NCBI GenBank assembly: GCA_035295845.1
Contig: DATGIF010000031.1
Span: 62,001 to 126,000, forward strand
Reading direction: 5' to 3'
Length of the DNA: 64,000 nt
DNA from: Palsa-892 sp035295845
Lineage (GTDB): Bacteria > Pseudomonadota > Alphaproteobacteria > Rhizobiales > Xanthobacteraceae
In this document: positions 51,322-59,509 of the stretch, in pieces
How positions within the stretch are numbered: the first letter of the stretch is position 1
Layout: every line of letters starts with the position of its first letter
Program-made: the position numbers and the translations under genes
Notes under the pieces: generated by a model
The model's database searches: none
Seen by the model: only the letters and a program-made list of their open reading frames with translations
Told to the model about the DNA's origin: nothing

Positions 51322-52602
51322 GTGCGGGCCACGCCAGCGGATGATGCTGCCGCGTTCGGGACGCTGCGGCCAGCCAACAGACCGACTCGGCAAAGCCTGC
51401 GGGCGCTGGATTGGTTCAGTTTTTTTGTCGCCGACATTCAAACCGGGTTCGGCCCCTTCATCGCCGCGTACCTGACGGTGCAAGGATGGTCGCAGGGCCA
51501 TATCGGCATTGCGCTGACCGTGGGCAGTTTGGTGGGTCTCGTGACGCAGGTGCCCGCCGGCGCATTGGTAGACGCCGTACCGGGCAAGCGCCGGCTCGCC
51601 ATGATTGGCGTCATCGGCATTTCCATTTCGGCCGTCATGATCGCGATCTGGCCGGTGCTGCTGGTTGTGGTGACGGCCGAGATGCTGCACGCGGTTGCGA
51701 CCTGCGTGCTGGGGCCCGCCACCATCGCGATCAGCCTCGGGCTCGTCGGCTATGGCCATTTCGGCAGCCGCCTTGCCCGCAACGTCCGTTACGCGACGCT
51801 CGGCAATGCCATTGCGGCCCTGATCATGGGCTTTAGTGGCTACGAGTTCGGCAACGAGATGATTTTCTTCCTCACCGCTTCGCTCGCCATCCCGGCGCTC
51901 GCTGCCTTGTCGCAAATCCGTAAAAGCGAAATCGATCTGGTTTCGGCTCGCGGCGGCACGCTCGCACCGCGCACCGACACCGTGCATGGGCTCGGCGAGC
52001 TCTATACCAACAGCGCGCTGATGATTCTCGCGACCGCGGTGGTGCTGTTCCAGCTCGCCAACGCCTCTATATTGCCCTTCATGGCGAGCGCGCTTGTCCT
52101 GGAGGGAAATCAGCAATCAACCCTGCTAATCGCTGGCGCGATTGTCGGCCCGCAACTCGTCGGCTCCGCGATCTCGGGCTGGGTAGGCCGGCAGGTAGAG
52201 CGGGTGGGAAGGCGTCCGCTTTTGATGCTCGCTTTCGCGCCACTTCCCATCCGCGGGCTAGTTCTTGCGCTCAGCTCCGACCCTTATGTGATTACGCTCG
52301 TGCAACTGCTCGATGGAATCTCAGCGGCGACGATCGGCATTCTCGTTCCGCTTGTCATCGCCGATGTGACGCGGGGAAGCGGCCACTTCAATCTCGCGCA
52401 GGGATTGGTCGCGACCGCAGTCGGCATCGGCGCCGCGTTTAGTACGACGCTTGCAGGCTACACGGTCGACGCCTTCGGGCATCGCACCGCGTTTTTTCTG
52501 CTGATGAGTGTCGGCGTTGTCGGCTTCCTGCTCGTAATGGCGGTGATGCCTGAAACCAAGCCGCAGAAGCTGCCCCACGTCAAACGCGTCGCCGTGCACT
52601 AG
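51322..52602 (+). CDS. MFS transporter
   Basis: A 426-residue major facilitator protein with about 12 helices. WFSFFVADIQTGFGPFIAAYLTVQGWSQGHIGIALTVGSLVGLVTQVPAGALVDAVPGKRRL contains the loop 2-3 motif (G-x-L-x-D-x-x-G-x-R/K-R variant, GALVDAVPGKR); a second copy is GWVGRQVERVGRRPLLML. DGISAATIGILVPLVIADVTRGSGHFNLAQGLVATAVGIGAAFSTTLAGY is the helix 10-11 region. This pattern is seen in the group of predicted exporters found near stress genes in Alphaproteobacteria; the substrate is not known. Start GTG 51322; no better start lies near. It is divergent from the GT4 operon. Confidence 0.88.
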   Translation: MRATPADDAAAFGTLRPANRPTRQSLRALDWFSFFVADIQTGFGPFIAAYLTVQGWSQGHIGIALTVGSLVGLVTQVPAGALVDAVPGKRRLAMIGVIGISISAVMIAIWPVLLVVVTAEMLHAVATCVLGPATIAISLGLVGYGHFGSRLARNVRYATLGNAIAALIMGFSGYEFGNEMIFFLTASLAIPALAALSQIRKSEIDLVSARGGTLAPRTDTVHGLGELYTNSALMILATAVVLFQLANASILPFMASALVLEGNQQSTLLIAGAIVGPQLVGSAISGWVGRQVERVGRRPLLMLAFAPLPIRGLVLALSSDPYVITLVQLLDGISAATIGILVPLVIADVTRGSGHFNLAQGLVATAVGIGAAFSTTLAGYTVDAFGHRTAFFLLMSVGVVGFLLVMAVMPETKPQKLPHVKRVAVH

Positions 52603-52627
52603 ACAAGCGCGGTCAGGCGTTCGCGAC

Positions 52628-53395
52628 CTACCGCGGCCGGTAGATGGCAATGTGCACAATATTCGCGATCAGCCGGTCTTCGGCGTTGACCGATACTTCG
52701 AGATCCGCGAAGCGGTGGCCATTGCGCTCGTAATTCGCAACGACCTTCGCGAGAATGGAGAGCGTGTCGCCGACGTTGGCGACGGAAAAATTCCGCACCC
52801 TGCTGCCGACATGAATCCAGGGCCCGAGCACGACATTCTGGACGAGCGCCTGATTGCACAGGCGCAGAATAATGCCGGGATGGGCGAGATTTTCGCGGGC
52901 ATAAAGCGGATCGGTCTCGCGCACGTCCGCGAGATACTGCTTGGCGTATTCGGGTGTGACCGGAAACGGCCGGATGCCGAGGAGGGTGCCTTCCGCGAGC
53001 GAGCGTTCATCCGCCGCCGGCCGTTTCTCTGGCGGCAGCGGCGGCTTGTTGCGATCGAGTTTCGGCGCGCTTGGCGACGCGCTTTTCAGCGCCGCGGTTC
53101 CGTTCGCGCAGATCGCGCCTTCGCTCTCCACCCGAATCGCTAACGCGTCGGCATCGGCCGCCGCGAAGACTTCCACGGTCCTGCCGTCATAGACCGGCGA
53201 CAAAAAGCGGCATTCAGCGCGGCCGCCTTCGAGCCAATCCCGCCCCCAGCGCTCGACCGCCATATGCATCATGTATGCATAGACCTCGACGCCCGGCACG
53301 AGGCCGCCGGAAAAGCCGAACCGACGCGCGACCGTGTCGTCGTGAATCTTGTTCTCCGAAGCGGCCGCCGTGTTGAAGGCGCGCACGCGGTACAT
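52628..53395 (-). CDS. hot-dog-fold (MaoC-like) protein
   Basis: About 255 residues: MYRVRAFNTAAASENKIHDDTVARRFGFSGGLVPGVEVYAYM carries the hydratase-like loop (A-S-E-N-K-I-H-D-D ... F-x-G-G-L-V-P-G) of the R-hydratase/FAS1-type hot-dog fold. The second half (FPVTPEYAKQYLADVRETDPLY; HPGIILRLCNQALVQNVVLGPWIHVGSRVRNFSVANVGDTLSIL) looks like a second hot dog, so it is a double-domain protein. Hydratase or thioesterase activity on acyl-CoA is likely; the canonical Asp-His pair (IHDD region) may serve catalysis. The start at 53395 follows the family-like opening; a longer frame begins at 53437. Confidence 0.75.
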   Translation of the reverse strand: MYRVRAFNTAAASENKIHDDTVARRFGFSGGLVPGVEVYAYMMHMAVERWGRDWLEGGRAECRFLSPVYDGRTVEVFAAADADALAIRVESEGAICANGTAALKSASPSAPKLDRNKPPLPPEKRPAADERSLAEGTLLGIRPFPVTPEYAKQYLADVRETDPLYARENLAHPGIILRLCNQALVQNVVLGPWIHVGSRVRNFSVANVGDTLSILAKVVANYERNGHRFADLEVSVNAEDRLIANIVHIAIYRPR

Positions 53396-53555
53396 TGTCG
53401 CTGGGGCGTGATCGGCGTCCGGAATGCTCCCCTCCATAAGCTCGCCATATTGCGCACAAGCGGCGGCCCCGAAAAATTAATATATTACGCCCCGCCGTTA
53501 TCTGGACACCCTCTCTTTGGTTGCGGCAATCTTCGGCCGGGGAGAGGACAGGGTG

Positions 53556-55235
53556 ATGGTATTCCGGAAGGGCCCGTTACTGGCGGTCCTTTTTTTTGCC
53601 TGCCTGCCGCTCGCCGCAGCCGCGCAAACGCCGCCCAAGAACGAACTCGGCCGCATCCAGCAGCGCTTTCAGGTTCCCCCGGAATCAAGAGCGCGGCCCG
53701 CCGAACGCATTCAGCCGCTTGCCGTGCCCGGCTTGCCGCGCAGCGGCCGCGAAATCGATCAGGGACCGGTCAAATTCACGCTGCGTGCGCTCCACGTCAC
53801 CGGCTCGACCGTTTATGACGACGAGGCCTTCCGCCCGTTCTATGCCGAATTCCTCGGGCGCGAGGTGACGCTTGAAGCGCTTCTCGCCGTCTCCAAACGC
53901 ATCACCAAGAAATATGCCGACGACGGCTATGTGATTTCGCGCGCCTCGCCGCCGGAGAAGGATCCGGATGCGGATGGCGTTGTCACCATCCGCGTGATCG
54001 AAGGCTATATCGAAAAGGTTGAATGGCCCGAGACGATCACGCGCTATCGCGATTTCTTCTCCGACTATGCCGCGAAGATCACGGCCGATAGGCCGCTCAA
54101 TATCCGCACCCTTCAGCATTATCTCGACACGAGCGATCTGCCCGGCTTGAGTTTCAGCTACAAATGGAAGCCGTTACGCGCTTCCGTCGGCGCCTATGTG
54201 CTGATCGTGACGGTCAAGGAGAAGCACGTCGACATCACCATCAGGATCGACAATCGCGCCACGACCATACTCGGCCCCGATGAATCGGTGAGTCAGGTGG
54301 CGTTCAACAATATCTTCGGGCAGCATGAATCATTGACGTTGTCATACGGCAATGCCTTCAAATTCGGTGACCTCGATTATTTCGCGGCCAAATATCGCCA
54401 GGTTCTGAACATCGAGGGACTCAACTTTCTCCTCAACGGAACCTATTCGAATAGCCGTGCGGGAGCCGACCTGTTTTTCCTCAACGACAGGACCAGAGGC
54501 ACGATTTTCGAGGCCGGCATGAGCTATGCGCTGAAGCGCTCGCTCGAGCGCAATCTCACTTTCACCGGCAAGCTATTCACCAGCGACACGACGTCGAGCC
54601 TTCTCGGTATGCCCCTTACCGCCGATCGGCTGAACGGCGTGCGGATTTCGCTCGACGGCGATTCCGTCGACAGCCTCAAGGGCAGCAATCAGTGGAACAT
54701 CACGCTGAGCCAGGGCTTCAAGGGGCTCGGCAGCACCCAGACGGGCAGTTTTTTCGCTTCGGTCCCGAACGGCCGCGCCGACTTCACCAAGGTCGAGGGA
54801 ACGATCAGCCGCACGCAGCCACTGACCAAGGAATTTTCGTTTTATGTTTCGGCCTATAGCCAATACGGCTTCAATCCCGAGCTTTCGCCCGAGCAATGCG
54901 GCTATGGCGGCCGCGACTTCGGCCGTGCCTTCGATCCCTCGCAACTCTTCGGCGACCGCTGCTTCATGGCGATCGCCGAGCTTCGCTACAATGTCTGGGA
55001 TAAGGCTTCGGGCTATCGGCCGGCGACGCAGCTTTTCACTTTCATCGATTATGGCGAGGTCACGTTTGCACAAATCCTGCCCGGCTTCGAGCGCAGCGAC
55101 CGCGCCACCTCGGCCGGCGCCGGCGTGCGTTTTGATTGGGAGCACGTGAAGACGGATTTCGTTGTCGCCAAGGCAATCGATTCCGAGCACGAGCACGACT
55201 GGCGCTTCTTTTTCACCGTGACGCTGAAAAACTAG
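53556..55235 (+). CDS. ShlB/FhaC/HecB family two-partner secretion transporter (TpsB)
   Basis: A 559-residue outer-membrane transporter. A signal peptide (MVFRKGPLLAVLFFACLPLAAAA) is followed by a POTRA region (about 70-210: VKFTLRALHVTGSTVYDDEAFRPFY; YADDGYVISRASPP; GVVTIRVIEGYIEKVEW; LNIRTLQHYLDTSDLPGL) and a 16-strand-type barrel (GNQ/DNRATTILGPDE-like entry at IRIDNRATTILGPDESVSQVAF to the final FFFTVTLKN). Such proteins move one large TpsA partner across the outer membrane. GGAGAGG lies upstream of ATG 53556. No TpsA (large filamentous hemagglutinin-like) gene is in the window; the next gene is a pseudogene on the other strand. Confidence 0.9.
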   Translation: MVFRKGPLLAVLFFACLPLAAAAQTPPKNELGRIQQRFQVPPESRARPAERIQPLAVPGLPRSGREIDQGPVKFTLRALHVTGSTVYDDEAFRPFYAEFLGREVTLEALLAVSKRITKKYADDGYVISRASPPEKDPDADGVVTIRVIEGYIEKVEWPETITRYRDFFSDYAAKITADRPLNIRTLQHYLDTSDLPGLSFSYKWKPLRASVGAYVLIVTVKEKHVDITIRIDNRATTILGPDESVSQVAFNNIFGQHESLTLSYGNAFKFGDLDYFAAKYRQVLNIEGLNFLLNGTYSNSRAGADLFFLNDRTRGTIFEAGMSYALKRSLERNLTFTGKLFTSDTTSSLLGMPLTADRLNGVRISLDGDSVDSLKGSNQWNITLSQGFKGLGSTQTGSFFASVPNGRADFTKVEGTISRTQPLTKEFSFYVSAYSQYGFNPELSPEQCGYGGRDFGRAFDPSQLFGDRCFMAIAELRYNVWDKASGYRPATQLFTFIDYGEVTFAQILPGFERSDRATSAGAGVRFDWEHVKTDFVVAKAIDSEHEHDWRFFFTVTLKN

Positions 55236-55244
55236 AGCGTGAAC

Positions 55245-55335
55245 TCATAAACACGCAGGCATGTCCGCTTTCAGTGGTAAAGCGGACATCGCGAGCCCAC
55301 ACGGTGACGTCTGCTAATGACCCAAAGCGGACATT
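55245..55335. repeat. interspersed repeat with ATGTCCGCTTT inverted arms
   Basis: ATGTCCGCTTT (55261-55271) and AAAGCGGACAT (55279-55289) form a perfect 11-bp hairpin, and the second arm recurs at 55324-55334. Elements with these arms are scattered through Bradyrhizobium-like genomes and give rise to a false peptide containing ANDPKRTF in gene calls, as seen here in one frame. It sits just after the TpsB gene. Confidence 0.75.
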
Positions 55336-55353
55336 CGACGCTGCCATCAAACA

Positions 55354-55380
55354 AAAAACCCGGCGCGCGGCCGGGGTTTT
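55354..55380. terminator. putative bidirectional terminator
   Basis: AAAACCCGG and CCGGGGTTTT form a stem with one bulge around a GC-rich loop, flanked by an A run on the left and a T run on the right. It can end both the TpsB transcript and the opposing outer-membrane protein pseudogene. Confidence 0.55.
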
Positions 55381-55406
55381 AAGTTCAATAAACCAAAACT
55401 CTTTCG

Positions 55407-56074
55407 TCAGAACTTAAGGCCGATCCCCGCCCGGACGTCGTTGATCTTAACTTTGTTCCCCAGGTCGCCCGCATTGTTGGCAGGATCGCTATAAATAACG
55501 GAGCCCAAGCTCGTATATCTATACTCCAGCGTCAGGAACAAATTGTTGATCATGGCATAGTTGACGCCTACGCCGGTCGTCCAGCCATCGTTGCGGGCTT
55601 TGTCGCCCGTGAATGCGAAAGAGGTAGACCAGCGCGCCGATGCCCAACCTCCAGTCGCGAACACCAACCACCGATCAAATGCATATCCGATGCGGGCGCG
55701 AACGGAATCGTAGGAAGTCACTTTCGTGGAGACCGTATAGTTCGTTATTCCTACCAAAATCGGGCCCTGACTTCCCTTTAGGCTTGCGCCTTGCCAATCC
55801 GCCTCGATGCCAACGACGAGCTGGCCCACTGTTTCTGCGCGCCCAGGAATCCACCACCGAAGCCGCCGTTCGCATCGAAGTCGTATGGCGGACCTGAGTT
55901 GGGCGCGAGCGCGGCAGTCGCACCGGTTCCCTTCGAGGTCCCCCAGCCATAGCCCCCGTCGCCACCGAAGTAGAAACCGCTCCAATCAAACATTGACCCG
56001 GCTGGCGGCGCTGCGAGCGCAGGTGCGCCGAAGAAAGCCGCGACCGCGATGCCCGCGATGAGAATCTTTTTCAT
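55407..56074 (-). pseudogene. outer-membrane beta-barrel protein (Omp25/porin family), frameshifted
   Basis: The 5' half reads MKKILIAGIAVAAFFGAPALA (signal peptide, ATG 56074), then FDWSGFYFGGDGGYGWGTSKG ... GGFGGGFLGAQ; the 3' half, in another frame, reads VGQLVVGIEADWQGASLKG ... VRARIGYAFDRWLVFATGGWA ... YRYTSLGS ... VRAGIGLKF. Together they are one complete alphaproteobacterial outer-membrane protein of the 8-strand type. Family members have about GAQVGYNWQ at the junction; here the residues for GYNW are missing, so a deletion of a length not divisible by three near 55830-55840 broke the frame. Neither half would make a barrel alone. A sequencing error of this size is unlikely. Confidence 0.75.
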
Positions 56075-56226
56075 CGGCTTTCCCCCGTGGATTCGGCCAA
56101 GCCCGTCGGCTGCGACAATAAAGCTTCGCCTTTCTACTGACAGCCGGAAAATGGGTGTTTCAGTCACATTGCTGTCGGTTGTGGCTTGTAGGCCACAGCG
56201 GGGAAGAACGGACATACCGAACAAAA

Positions 56227-56252
56227 AAAGCCCCGGATGATGCTGGGGCTTT
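56227..56252 (-). terminator. intrinsic terminator on minus strand, no obvious gene upstream
   Basis: Stem AAAGCCCC (56227-56234) and GGGGCTTT (56245-56252) with a 10-nt loop. Read on the minus strand the hairpin ends in seven T residues, a textbook terminator. It lies 153 bp upstream of the outer-membrane pseudogene start and no protein gene ends at it, so it may close a small RNA or leader transcript. Confidence 0.6.
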
Positions 56253-56492
56253 GAATTTGAAAGATGGAGCGGCAGCGCGACGAATGACTGCTGAAATGGC
56301 AATTGAATCCTACGGTAACGGAGCCTAATAGCTCCGTCGATTTCCGAGGCATTACCCAAACTCCGCCATGAAAAAGAAAGCCGGAATTGAAGGACACGCC
56401 CAGCGATCTCACGCTATTGCCGCGCGCGCTCGCCTCGGCTTCAATCGCCGGAACACGGCCGCAAAGCGCCGCGGGCCAAACCTGGAAACGCC

Positions 56493-57659
56493 ATGAACGT
56501 CGCGCCGGTCGAAAGTCGGCAATCGTTGCAGAGCGCGGTCGCGCGCATTTGCGCCCGTTTCGGCGACGATTATTGGCTCGCGCGCGATCGAGAGGGCGGC
56601 TTTCCCGAGGATTTCCATCGCGCCTTCGCCGAGGCGGGCTTCCTCGGCATCTGCATCCCGGAAGAATATGGCGGCGCGGCGCTTGGCATCACCGACGCCG
56701 CGGTGATGATGCAGACGATCGCGGAATCCGGCGCCGGTCTTTCCGGCGCCTCCGCAATCCACATGAACATCTTCGGCCTCAATCCGGTGGTAGTATTCGG
56801 CACCGCCGAGCAGAAACAGCGCATGCTGCCGCCGCTTGTCGCCGGCAAGGACAAAGCCTGCTTCGCCGTCACCGAGCCCGATGCCGGCCTCGACACCCTC
56901 AATCTCAAAACCAAGGCAGTGCGGGAAGGGGACCGCTATCTCGTTTCCGGCCAGAAAATCTGGATCTCGACGGCGCAGGTCGCCAACAAAATGCTGATCC
57001 TCGCCCGCACCCGGCCGGCGGAAGAGACAAAAAAGAAGACCGAGGGGCTGAGTCTTTTCTACACCGATCTCGATCGCCGCTTCGTCGAGGTGCGCGAGAT
57101 CGAGAAGATGGGCCGCAAGGCCGTCGACTCGAACCAGCTCTTCATCGACGGATTGCCGGTTCCCGTAGCCGACCGCATCGGCGAGGAAGGCCACGGCTTT
57201 GAATGCATCATCCACGGCTTCAATCCCGAGCGCATTCTGATTGCGGCGGAAGCCGTTGGCCTCGGGCGTGCGGCGCTGAAGCGCGCGGCCGCCTACGCCA
57301 AGGAGCGCGTGGTCTTCGGCCGGCCGATCGGGAAAAATCAGGCGATCCAGCATCCGCTGGCAAAATGCTGGATGGAGCTGGAGGCGGCGAACTTGATGGT
57401 ATTCCGTGCCGCCGCCCTCTATGACGGCGGCGAGCCCTGTGGCGCCGAGGCCAACGCCGCGAAATACCTTGCGGCCGAGGCCGCCTTTTCCGCCTGCGAG
57501 ACCGCGGTCCTCACCCATGGCGGCATGGGCTATGCCAAGGAATTCCACGTTGAGCGGTATTTACGTGAGGCGATGATCGCGCGTCTTGCGCCGGTCAGCG
57601 CGCAGATGATCCTGAATTTCATCGCGGAAAAAACGCTGGGGCTTCCGAGGTCCTATTGA
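56493..57659 (+). CDS. acyl-CoA dehydrogenase
   Basis: A 388-residue medium-length acyl-CoA dehydrogenase: FAEAGFLGICIPEEYGGAALG, ACFAVTEPDAGLDTLNLKTKAVREGDRYLVSGQKIWISTAQVANKMLILART (FAD/acyl site), GFNPERILIAAEAVGLGRAALKRAAAYAKERVVFGRPIGKNQAIQHPLAKCWMELEAANLMV (helical core), and ETAVLTHGGMGYAKEFHVERYLREAMIARLAPVSAQMILNFIAE. The usual catalytic Glu position in this subgroup cannot be placed with certainty. It oxidises an acyl-CoA to the enoyl-CoA with FAD. It stands apart from the fad operon and has no acyl-CoA ligase beside it. Confidence 0.93.
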   Translation: MNVAPVESRQSLQSAVARICARFGDDYWLARDREGGFPEDFHRAFAEAGFLGICIPEEYGGAALGITDAAVMMQTIAESGAGLSGASAIHMNIFGLNPVVVFGTAEQKQRMLPPLVAGKDKACFAVTEPDAGLDTLNLKTKAVREGDRYLVSGQKIWISTAQVANKMLILARTRPAEETKKKTEGLSLFYTDLDRRFVEVREIEKMGRKAVDSNQLFIDGLPVPVADRIGEEGHGFECIIHGFNPERILIAAEAVGLGRAALKRAAAYAKERVVFGRPIGKNQAIQHPLAKCWMELEAANLMVFRAAALYDGGEPCGAEANAAKYLAAEAAFSACETAVLTHGGMGYAKEFHVERYLREAMIARLAPVSAQMILNFIAEKTLGLPRSY

Positions 57660-57856
57660 GCGATCGAAGCCGTTGATGCCGTGGTGAAATTCCGGTGATC
57701 CCGGAAATCACAGTGGCGCGACTTTCCGCTTGATTGTGACAAGCCCGGCACTCAAAATTTCCAGCGCGGAAAGTCTGAACAGCTCAATTTCGGTCATAAG
57801 CCCTGACCGATTTCGGGGTGGTTCGGGCTGTTATGCGCTGACTTGCAACAATAACA

Positions 57857-59509
57857 ATGGCCATCGAACCCAACGACCTCCGGATTAAATTTGAGCTCGC
57901 GCCCGACGCGGCGAAGCGGCTGCGCGACCATCTCGGCGAAGATGTCTCGCCCGCCGATACGATGACCTCGGTTTATTACGATACCGATGATCTCAAGCTC
58001 TATGAGGCGGGCGTGTCGCTGCGTTCGCGCAACAATGGCGCCGGCCATCATGTGCAGCTCGTCGAATTCCCCAATGGCGCCACCCACTGCGCGCCCGATC
58101 GCGTCGAATGGGAAGAAATCATCTTCAGCGATCAGCCGGATTTCGCCGCCGTCACCGCGCATCCCTATCCTTCGGTTCTCAGCGAAAAAGTCCGCCACGG
58201 GCTGAAGCCCGTCTTCAAGTCGCGCGTCAAGCGCACGTCGCATGTGGTCGCGCGCGGCGCCTCCGAAATCGAGGTGACCGTCGACGACACCAAGGTCGAT
58301 ACCGGCGAGCAATCCTCCGCTTTTTCCGAAGTGGAGGTCGCGCTCAAACGCGGCGAGCCGGCGGAATTGTTTCAATACATCTGGATGCTCGATGAGACGG
58401 TTCCCCTGCGGCTCGCCGTTGAAGCGGAAGGCGCGCGCGGCTACCGGCTGCTCAAAAACGAGCAAGAGGAAATCATCAAAACCGCGCCCATTCATCTGCG
58501 GGCGGGGATGACCTCGGCCCATGCATTTCGGGTGATTGCGCATAGCTGCCTGCATCAGGTGGCGGGCAACGAGCGGGCGATGTGCGCGGGCAATGCCGTG
58601 GGGCTCCACCAGATGCGCATCGGCCTCCGGCGGCTGCGCACGGCGTTCTCGGTTTTCTCCGGCTTTTTGCTCGATTCCCAGATCGAGACGATCAAGGCCG
58701 AGATCCGCTGGATGACCGGCGTGCTCGGCCCCGCGCGCGATCTCGACGTCTTTCTCACCGAAGTGATGCTGCCGCTCCGCCGCGAGTATCGCGAGGAGGC
58801 GGGTCTGCAGAGCCTCTATCGCAGCTATAGCGCGCAACGCGCCAGGGCCTATGAGCGCGCGCGCCAGGCGGCGAATTCGGTGCGCTTCCGCGCGCTGATG
58901 CTTGAGCTCGCGGCCTGGATCGAGACTGGCCCCTGGACCATGAACCAGAACGAGCCGGCGCGGATCGCGCGTGGCCGCCCGATCGAATCCTTTGCCGTCG
59001 AAGAGCTCACGCGCCGCCGCCGCAAGGTCAAGAAGGAAGGCAAGCGCCTCACCGCCCTCAATCCGGCCGAGCGGCATGAATTGCGCATCAAGGTCAAGAA
59101 ATTCCGCTATGCGGCGGAATTCTTCTCCAAGCTCTTCCCGGGCAAGAAGCGGAGGAAGCGCGAGCTGCTCGCGAGCCTGAAAAAACTTCAGGACGCCTTG
59201 GGCGACGTTAATGACGTCGCCGTGCAGGCGGGGCTCAAGGGCGAAATCATCCGCGGCGCCGTCAAGGGGCGCAGAACCACCGCCCAGAAGAACCAGCACC
59301 GCGCCTTTGCCGCGGGCCTCATCATCGGCCATCAAAAGGCGCGGCTGGAATCGCTCCTGAATTCGGCCGAGGACGCCTATGCGGACTTCAAGGACGCGAA
59401 GGCGTTCTGGAAGGGGTTCGAGCCCGCACTACCGCAGGTGCAACCGCATCAGCCCGCGCTTGCCACAGCGGCGCCCGAGGCGCTGAAGGAGCCGTCTCAG
59501 GCGGCGTGA
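57857..59509 (+). CDS. CYTH and CHAD domain protein
   Basis: A 550-residue protein: CYTH domain (about 5-205; YYDTDDLKLYEAGVSLRSRNNGAGHHVQL, later RTSHVVARGASEIEVTVDDTKV and SAFSEVEVALKRGEP) and CHAD domain (about 220-500; GLHQMRIGLRRLRTAFSVFSGFL, LGPARDLDVFL, HELRIKVKKFRYAAEFFSKLF). CYTH domains act on triphosphate groups through an ExExK tunnel motif; here the motif reads DLRIK (residues 7-11), with the second Glu replaced by Arg. CHAD binds polyphosphate through conserved His, both of which are kept (HQMR, HELR). So the protein may bind polyphosphate rather than hydrolyse triphosphate. Its end overlaps the convergent olsB gene by 13 bp. Confidence 0.9.
   Translation: MAIEPNDLRIKFELAPDAAKRLRDHLGEDVSPADTMTSVYYDTDDLKLYEAGVSLRSRNNGAGHHVQLVEFPNGATHCAPDRVEWEEIIFSDQPDFAAVTAHPYPSVLSEKVRHGLKPVFKSRVKRTSHVVARGASEIEVTVDDTKVDTGEQSSAFSEVEVALKRGEPAELFQYIWMLDETVPLRLAVEAEGARGYRLLKNEQEEIIKTAPIHLRAGMTSAHAFRVIAHSCLHQVAGNERAMCAGNAVGLHQMRIGLRRLRTAFSVFSGFLLDSQIETIKAEIRWMTGVLGPARDLDVFLTEVMLPLRREYREEAGLQSLYRSYSAQRARAYERARQAANSVRFRALMLELAAWIETGPWTMNQNEPARIARGRPIESFAVEELTRRRRKVKKEGKRLTALNPAERHELRIKVKKFRYAAEFFSKLFPGKKRRKRELLASLKKLQDALGDVNDVAVQAGLKGEIIRGAVKGRRTTAQKNQHRAFAAGLIIGHQKARLESLLNSAEDAYADFKDAKAFWKGFEPALPQVQPHQPALATAAPEALKEPSQAA

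Noticed and set aside
55136..55417. 93-residue frame containing ANDPKRTF
   Set aside because: The peptide comes from the interspersed repeat after TpsB and is a known kind of false gene call in these genomes.
57794..59335. 513-residue minus-strand frame across the CYTH-CHAD gene
   Set aside because: Shadow with no family features; the plus-strand protein has two known domains.
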